Source: JBFJKD01 sp041601945 (GTDB lineage Bacteria; Pseudomonadota; Gammaproteobacteria; Pseudomonadales; Porticoccaceae). From it: a DNA stretch of 64,000 nucleotides. The position numbers and the translations under genes are program-made. The first letter of the stretch is position 1. The number at the start of each line of letters is the position of its first letter. Under the pieces are notes generated by a model. The model was given only the letters and a program-made list of their open reading frames with translations. It ran no database searches and was not told where the DNA came from. Shown here one piece after another: positions 60,260-64,000 of the stretch. The DNA lies in assembly GCA_041601945.1 (NCBI GenBank), contig JBFIHG010000009.1:1-64000 (forward strand), written 5' to 3'.

Positions 60260-61159
60260 CTAGACGGTGGGCAGATCCAGCAGATCGTGAAACCGGGTGT
60301 AGTCAATCAGGCGGCCACCATTCTCGTCGCTGCTCACAATATCGGCAAAGCGCTTGCCAAACACAAATTCGTCGGTGGCATAGAGATGGCGGGTGTGTAC
60401 CGTCTGCGCAAGCAAGTCCTCAATACCATCAAGGGAAACAATAAGAATGGCCCCGCGGGCCCGCAGGTCGGCGGATTGCAGGCCATATAGTGGACTTTGC
60501 TCATCGATTATATGGACGAGGGTCCAGGTCAGCGCGAAGATGGGTGCCTGGGAGCGCTGCAGTTGGACGTCGTAAAAGCGGCGTTCAATCACGCTCGACG
60601 GGTCGCAGTCCTGCATCAGAATCACAGCATTGACCTTGGCGTTGACGATATAGGATTTGCGGTCGTTGGCGACGCGAAAAATAAGTGCGGGCTTGTCCTG
60701 GTGACGAGAAATCAGTACGTTCTTGCTGAATAATACGCTCGCCCGAGGCCGTGCAAAACGCGCGAATACCAGGCCGGTGAGGGTGGCGACAAAAATTAGC
60801 CCGGAAAAAACATCGAACATCACCACCCCATGGGTGTACCCAGTTTTTGGCAGTAAATAGCCGTAGCCAATGGTGGTGCTGGTCTGAAAGCTGAACAGGA
60901 ACGCGTCGATATAAGAACCGGGCCGGGCGTTCAATATGGTATCGCCGCCAAAATAGTAGAGCGATGCAAATCCTGCATTAACACAGAGATAGATTATCAC
61001 CGCGCCCGCGAAAAACTTTGGCCAGGTGGTCACCATCACGCTGTAGTACATGTCTCCCAGTAAGGAGCGCCGCAGGCCTTTGGTGTGCACCTGTAGATCG
61101 CGATTATTGACCACCGCGGGAGGTGGCGGATTGGCCGCGGCCGGATCGGGTTTTTCCAT
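60260..61159 (-). CDS. Inward-rectifier potassium channel (KirBac type)
   Basis: 299-residue channel subunit. A short Pro-rich N-terminus and interfacial slide helix (LLGDMYYSVMVTTWPKFF) precede TM1 (about 48-70), the pore loop with selectivity filter TIGYG at 96-100, TM2 (about 110-134) ending in FARFARPRA, and the cytoplasmic IRK beta-domain. It would form a tetrameric K+ channel in the inner membrane. I chose ATG 61159 because GAGGT lies about 7 bp upstream; the frame continues to GTG 61258 with a basic stretch. Convergent with ubiI. Confidence 0.93.
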   Translation of the reverse strand: MEKPDPAAANPPPPAVVNNRDLQVHTKGLRRSLLGDMYYSVMVTTWPKFFAGAVIIYLCVNAGFASLYYFGGDTILNARPGSYIDAFLFSFQTSTTIGYGYLLPKTGYTHGVVMFDVFSGLIFVATLTGLVFARFARPRASVLFSKNVLISRHQDKPALIFRVANDRKSYIVNAKVNAVILMQDCDPSSVIERRFYDVQLQRSQAPIFALTWTLVHIIDEQSPLYGLQSADLRARGAILIVSLDGIEDLLAQTVHTRHLYATDEFVFGKRFADIVSSDENGGRLIDYTRFHDLLDLPTV

Positions 61160-61423
61160 GTTCGCTACCTCGTAGCCAGGCGCTATGCGCCGGAGTGCGC
61201 TGAATTTATGCACTATACCCCACGGTGATCGACGCAGAATAACCCGTTTGGAAATCACCCGTCGGGTACTGGCGATGGCGTACAGGAATTATGGATAGAT
61301 TTTTTTGCGCCATGTATTTCTCCACTCGCGCTGGCGATGCTGTGACAAGTGGCGAAGTGCCGCGATTACTCGACCCCCGTGTCGGCCCAGTTTAGAATGC
61401 CGTCTTCAATTTGGGGACCAGCC

Positions 61424-62509
61424 ATGGGGAAGCGCACCGCCCTGTACGAGATGCACTGCAAGCTGGGCGCCCGAATGGTCGATTTTCACGGCTGGGACAT
61501 GCCGTTGCACTACGGGTCGCAACTTGAGGAGCACCTTCTCGTAAGGCGTCACTGTGGCATGTTCGACGTTAGTCACATGACTATTATCGATGTCGAAGGA
61601 GCGGATGCGGCACGCTACCTGCGCTATCTGCTGGCCAATAATGTTGCCAGGTTAAATTTCGGGCAGGCCCAATACAGTGCCTTGCTCAATGAGCAGGGCG
61701 GTGTGATTGACGATCTGATTGTCTATTGTCTGCACACCACCAGATATCGTTTGGTCACCAACAGCGGAACCCGCGAACGGGTAGTGCAGTGGCTGCACCA
61801 ACACACTGGTGGGTTTGACCTGCAACTGACCGAGCGCACGGAATTGGCCATTATTGCGGTGCAGGGCCCCGAGGCGACCACTATAGTCCAGTCAGTACTC
61901 AACGAGGCAGAATGCCAGGTAATTGGCGGATTATCCTCATTTGGGTGTTGCGAAATAAATGATCGGCTTTTCGCACGTACTGGCTATACGGGTGAAAATG
62001 GGCTGGAAGTTATATTGCCCAACGCGCTGGCTGGCGTGCTCTGGCAGGAGCTGGGTGCTGTCGGGATTGCGCCCGTCGGACTGGCGGCGCGGGATACCCT
62101 GCGCCTTGAAGCGGGAATGAATTTGTACGGCCACGAAATGGACGAGACCGTCTCGCCCCTGATTGCCAACATGGGCTGGATTATTGCCTGGGACAACGAG
62201 CGGGATTTTATCGGTCGCGACGCATTGCAGGCCGAGTTACAGTCTGGTGTGGCGAGTAAGCTGGTGGGCCTGGCGTTGCACAGGGGCGGCGTACTCCGCC
62301 GCGGTCAGCGGGTGAAATTTACCAACAGTGAGCACTGCGGAGAAATTACCAGTGGTACCTTTTCGCCGACGCTGGGGTACAGTATCGCGCTGGCCAGGGT
62401 GCCCCGGGAAACGACGCGCGAAGCATGGGTGGAGGTGCGCGGTAAATGGTTGTCCGTGCTGGTCGGCAAACCGGTTTTTGTGCGCAAAGGTGTGACAGTT
62501 TTTGAATGA
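61424..62509 (+). CDS. gcvT: Aminomethyltransferase, glycine cleavage T protein
   Basis: Transfers the aminomethyl carbon of glycine to THF with release of ammonia. The 361-residue protein has HGWDMPLHYGSQLEEH, GMFDVSHMT, TGYTGENGLEV, LAARDTLRLEAGMNLYGHEMDETVSPL (in pieces) and the C-terminal VEVRGK domain. I chose ATG 61424 with GGGGA 6 bp upstream; ATG 61397 and 61349 are in frame but precede the conserved RTALYEMH start. Followed by gcvH after 68 bp. gcvP is not in the window. Confidence 0.95.
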   Translation: MGKRTALYEMHCKLGARMVDFHGWDMPLHYGSQLEEHLLVRRHCGMFDVSHMTIIDVEGADAARYLRYLLANNVARLNFGQAQYSALLNEQGGVIDDLIVYCLHTTRYRLVTNSGTRERVVQWLHQHTGGFDLQLTERTELAIIAVQGPEATTIVQSVLNEAECQVIGGLSSFGCCEINDRLFARTGYTGENGLEVILPNALAGVLWQELGAVGIAPVGLAARDTLRLEAGMNLYGHEMDETVSPLIANMGWIIAWDNERDFIGRDALQAELQSGVASKLVGLALHRGGVLRRGQRVKFTNSEHCGEITSGTFSPTLGYSIALARVPRETTREAWVEVRGKWLSVLVGKPVFVRKGVTVFE

Positions 62510-62577
62510 TTGGGTGGCGGTGCCAGGCTGGTGAGTCAGTTGTAGGCACTAAGAATCAATAAGAGCGGAGAGTATCG

Positions 62578-62967
62578 ATGAGCGAAATACCAAATGAGTT
62601 AAAGTACAACGAAAGCCACGAGTGGGTGCTACACGAAGGCAATGGCATTGTCGCCATCGGCATCACGGATTACGCTCAGGATAGTCTCGGAGACGTGGTT
62701 TACGTGGAGCTGCCAGCGGTAGGCGCGGTCCTCAGCGCGGGGGATGAAGCTGGGGTGGTGGAGTCGGTAAAAGCGGCCTCTGACATTTATGCGCCTGTGT
62801 CCGGCGAGGTGGTGGAGGTTAACGAGGAGCTGGAAGACGCACCGGAAACCATTAATGACTCGCCCTATGGGGACGGCTGGTTTTTTAAGATGAAGTTGTC
62901 CGATCCGAGCGAGTTGGAAGATTTGCTGGATGCCGCAGGTTATACTGAGGTGATTGAAAAAGAGTAA
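62578..62967 (+). CDS. gcvH: Glycine cleavage system H protein
   Basis: 129-residue lipoyl carrier that shuttles the aminomethyl group between P, T and L proteins. The lipoylated lysine is Lys65 in VESVKAASDIYAPVSG; HEWV near the N-terminus and the Glu-rich C-terminus are typical. A GCGGAGAG ribosome site lies just upstream. Probably co-transcribed with gcvT. Confidence 0.97.
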   Translation: MSEIPNELKYNESHEWVLHEGNGIVAIGITDYAQDSLGDVVYVELPAVGAVLSAGDEAGVVESVKAASDIYAPVSGEVVEVNEELEDAPETINDSPYGDGWFFKMKLSDPSELEDLLDAAGYTEVIEKE

Positions 62968-63011
62968 GTGTTCACTTACGTTAAGTTAATCGGAAAAAGG
63001 CTTTACCCACC

Positions 63012-64000
63012 ATGCCAGACACAGTATTACGCCTGAGAAAGGGTGCGGAGCGGCGCCTGCGGGGTGGGCATCTGTGGGTTTACAGTAATGAGGTGGACAC
63101 CGCCGCCACTCCTCTCAAAGGGCTGCTGCCAGGCACCTCGGTGGTGGTCGAAGACGCCCGTGGCAAACCCGTCGGCGCGGCCACGGTCAACCCTTCCAGT
63201 CTGATCTGCGCGCGCATCTATAGCGCCGATGCGCAACAGGAGCTGGATCGAGCTTTACTGGTTGAGCGTCTGCGTGTCGCACTCCAAGGGCGCGAGGAAT
63301 TGTACGGTGCGCGTTGCTATCGTTGGGTCTATGGCGATGGGGATTTACTGTCCGGACTGGTGGTGGATCGCTTTGACGCCTGGCTGTCGGTGCAACTGAC
63401 CTCGGCCGGCATGGATGCCCGTCGCAATATGGTGGTGGAAGCGTTATTAGAGGTGCTCCCCGTGCAGGGTATCGTAATGCACAATCAGGGTGCCTTTCGC
63501 CAGGTGGAGCAGTTGCCTGAAGCGGTAGAGGTCGCCTGGGGCGAGGTGCCGGAGCTGGTGCCGCTGACGGAAAACGGCGTGCGGTTTGTAGCGCCGTTAC
63601 TCACCGGGCAGAAAACCGGCTGGTTTTACGATCACCGGGAGAACCGCGCACTGTTACAGCGTCTGGTGTCGGGCAAGTCGGTACTGGATGTGTTCAGTTA
63701 CATCGGTGGCTGGGGTGTAGCGGCTGCCGTGGCGGGCGCTGCTACGGTAGAGTGCATTGATGCTTCGGCCGACGCGGTCGCGCTGGTTGCAGAAAATGCT
63801 GCCCTGAATGGCGTGGCACATCGGGTGGCCGCTCGCGCGGGTCGGGCGGCAGAGGTAATGAAGGCGCTCATTCAGGAGCGCAGGCGCTATCAGGTAATTG
63901 TGCTCGACCCACCGGCGTTTATTCAGCGCCGCAAGGACCAGTCCCAGGGCGAGAAGGCCTATCACCAAATTAACGAGTTGGCCGTTCGGCTGCTGGCCCC
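63012..64000 (+). CDS. rlmI: 23S rRNA m5C1962 methyltransferase RlmI (cut by window edge)
   Basis: Partial gene, about 329 codons visible with no stop before the right edge; RlmI is normally about 395 residues, so the missing part is small. The N-terminal PUA domain (LRLRKGAERRLRGGHLWVYSNEV in pieces), the central GQKTGWFYDHRENR, the SAM motif DVFSYIGGWG and the catalytic region VIVLDPPAFIQRRKDQ are all present. It would methylate C1962 of 23S rRNA. The ATG at 63012 is 44 bp after gcvH; AAAAAGG about 10 bp upstream may serve as ribosome site. Confidence 0.93.
   Translation, partial: MPDTVLRLRKGAERRLRGGHLWVYSNEVDTAATPLKGLLPGTSVVVEDARGKPVGAATVNPSSLICARIYSADAQQELDRALLVERLRVALQGREELYGARCYRWVYGDGDLLSGLVVDRFDAWLSVQLTSAGMDARRNMVVEALLEVLPVQGIVMHNQGAFRQVEQLPEAVEVAWGEVPELVPLTENGVRFVAPLLTGQKTGWFYDHRENRALLQRLVSGKSVLDVFSYIGGWGVAAAVAGAATVECIDASADAVALVAENAALNGVAHRVAARAGRAAEVMKALIQERRRYQVIVLDPPAFIQRRKDQSQGEKAYHQINELAVRLLA

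Noticed and set aside
61160..61423. Glycine riboswitch upstream of gcvT
   Set aside because: I looked for the paired GGAGAG...GC-rich aptamer pattern and did not find it.
1..64000. CRISPR arrays, insertion sequences, prophage genes
   Set aside because: No regularly spaced repeats, transposase-like, integrase-like or phage structural proteins were seen on either strand.

Overview
The window is chromosomal DNA of a gammaproteobacterium, most likely a marine Pseudomonadales/Cellvibrionales-type lineage. I infer this from gene order. Two long blocks match Pseudomonas aeruginosa as I remember it: metX-metW-DUF4426-rdgB-hemW, yggT-proC-yggS, pilT-pilU, gshB-tonB-yqgE-ruvX and pilGHIJK-chpABC (the PA0386-PA0415 region); then 5-FCL, 6S RNA, zapA, zapB-like, UPF0149, pepP, ubiH, ubiI (the PA5223-PA5228 region). 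I see no transposase, integrase, prophage, CRISPR array or rRNA. One tRNA-Gly(CCC) and one 6S RNA are present.

Layout. 0-3.6 kb: thioredoxin, then a membrane-anchored flavoprotein disulfide reductase paired with an ArsM-like methyltransferase. 3.7-10.1 kb: methionine synthesis (metX, metW), nucleotide clean-up (rdgB), haem trafficking (hemW), yggT, proC and yggS, all on the minus strand. 10.2-12.4 kb: the twitching ATPases pilT and pilU. 12.5-15.4 kb: ruvX, yqgE, tonB and gshB. 15.6-29.0 kb: the whole Chp chemosensory system controlling type IV pili (pilG to chpC), with a 2361-residue ChpA kinase. 29.2 kb: tRNA-Gly. 29.5-33.0 kb: an acyl-CoA ligase and an acyl-CoA dehydrogenase that look like a DmdB/DmdC-type pair.

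33.0-44.1 kb is the most unusual part. Six minus-strand genes are packed with overlapping stop/start codons or gaps under 25 bp. In order of transcription they are a thiamine-diphosphate enzyme of the acetolactate synthase family, two short citryl-CoA-lyase/citrate-synthase-like proteins, a TonB-dependent receptor, a periplasmic ABC_sub_bind protein without any transporter, and a 1498-residue sensor kinase with two receivers, an Hpt domain, GGDEF and EAL. Much of this stretch is clearly AT-richer than its surroundings. It reads as a single uptake, sensing, metabolism and c-di-GMP unit whose ligand is unknown. An omega-aminotransferase gene and a glutathione-dependent formaldehyde dehydrogenase gene are divergent from it.

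47-64 kb returns to housekeeping genes: srkA, purU, a secreted glutaredoxin-like protein, a nitroreductase, rpiA, ilvA, pyk, 5-FCL, 6S RNA, zapA, a zapB-like gene, a UPF0149 gene, pepP, ubiH, ubiI, an inward-rectifier K+ channel, gcvT, gcvH and the start of rlmI, which runs off the right edge. Apart from the stretch that holds the tRNA gene, no gene-free gap exceeds about 300 bp.
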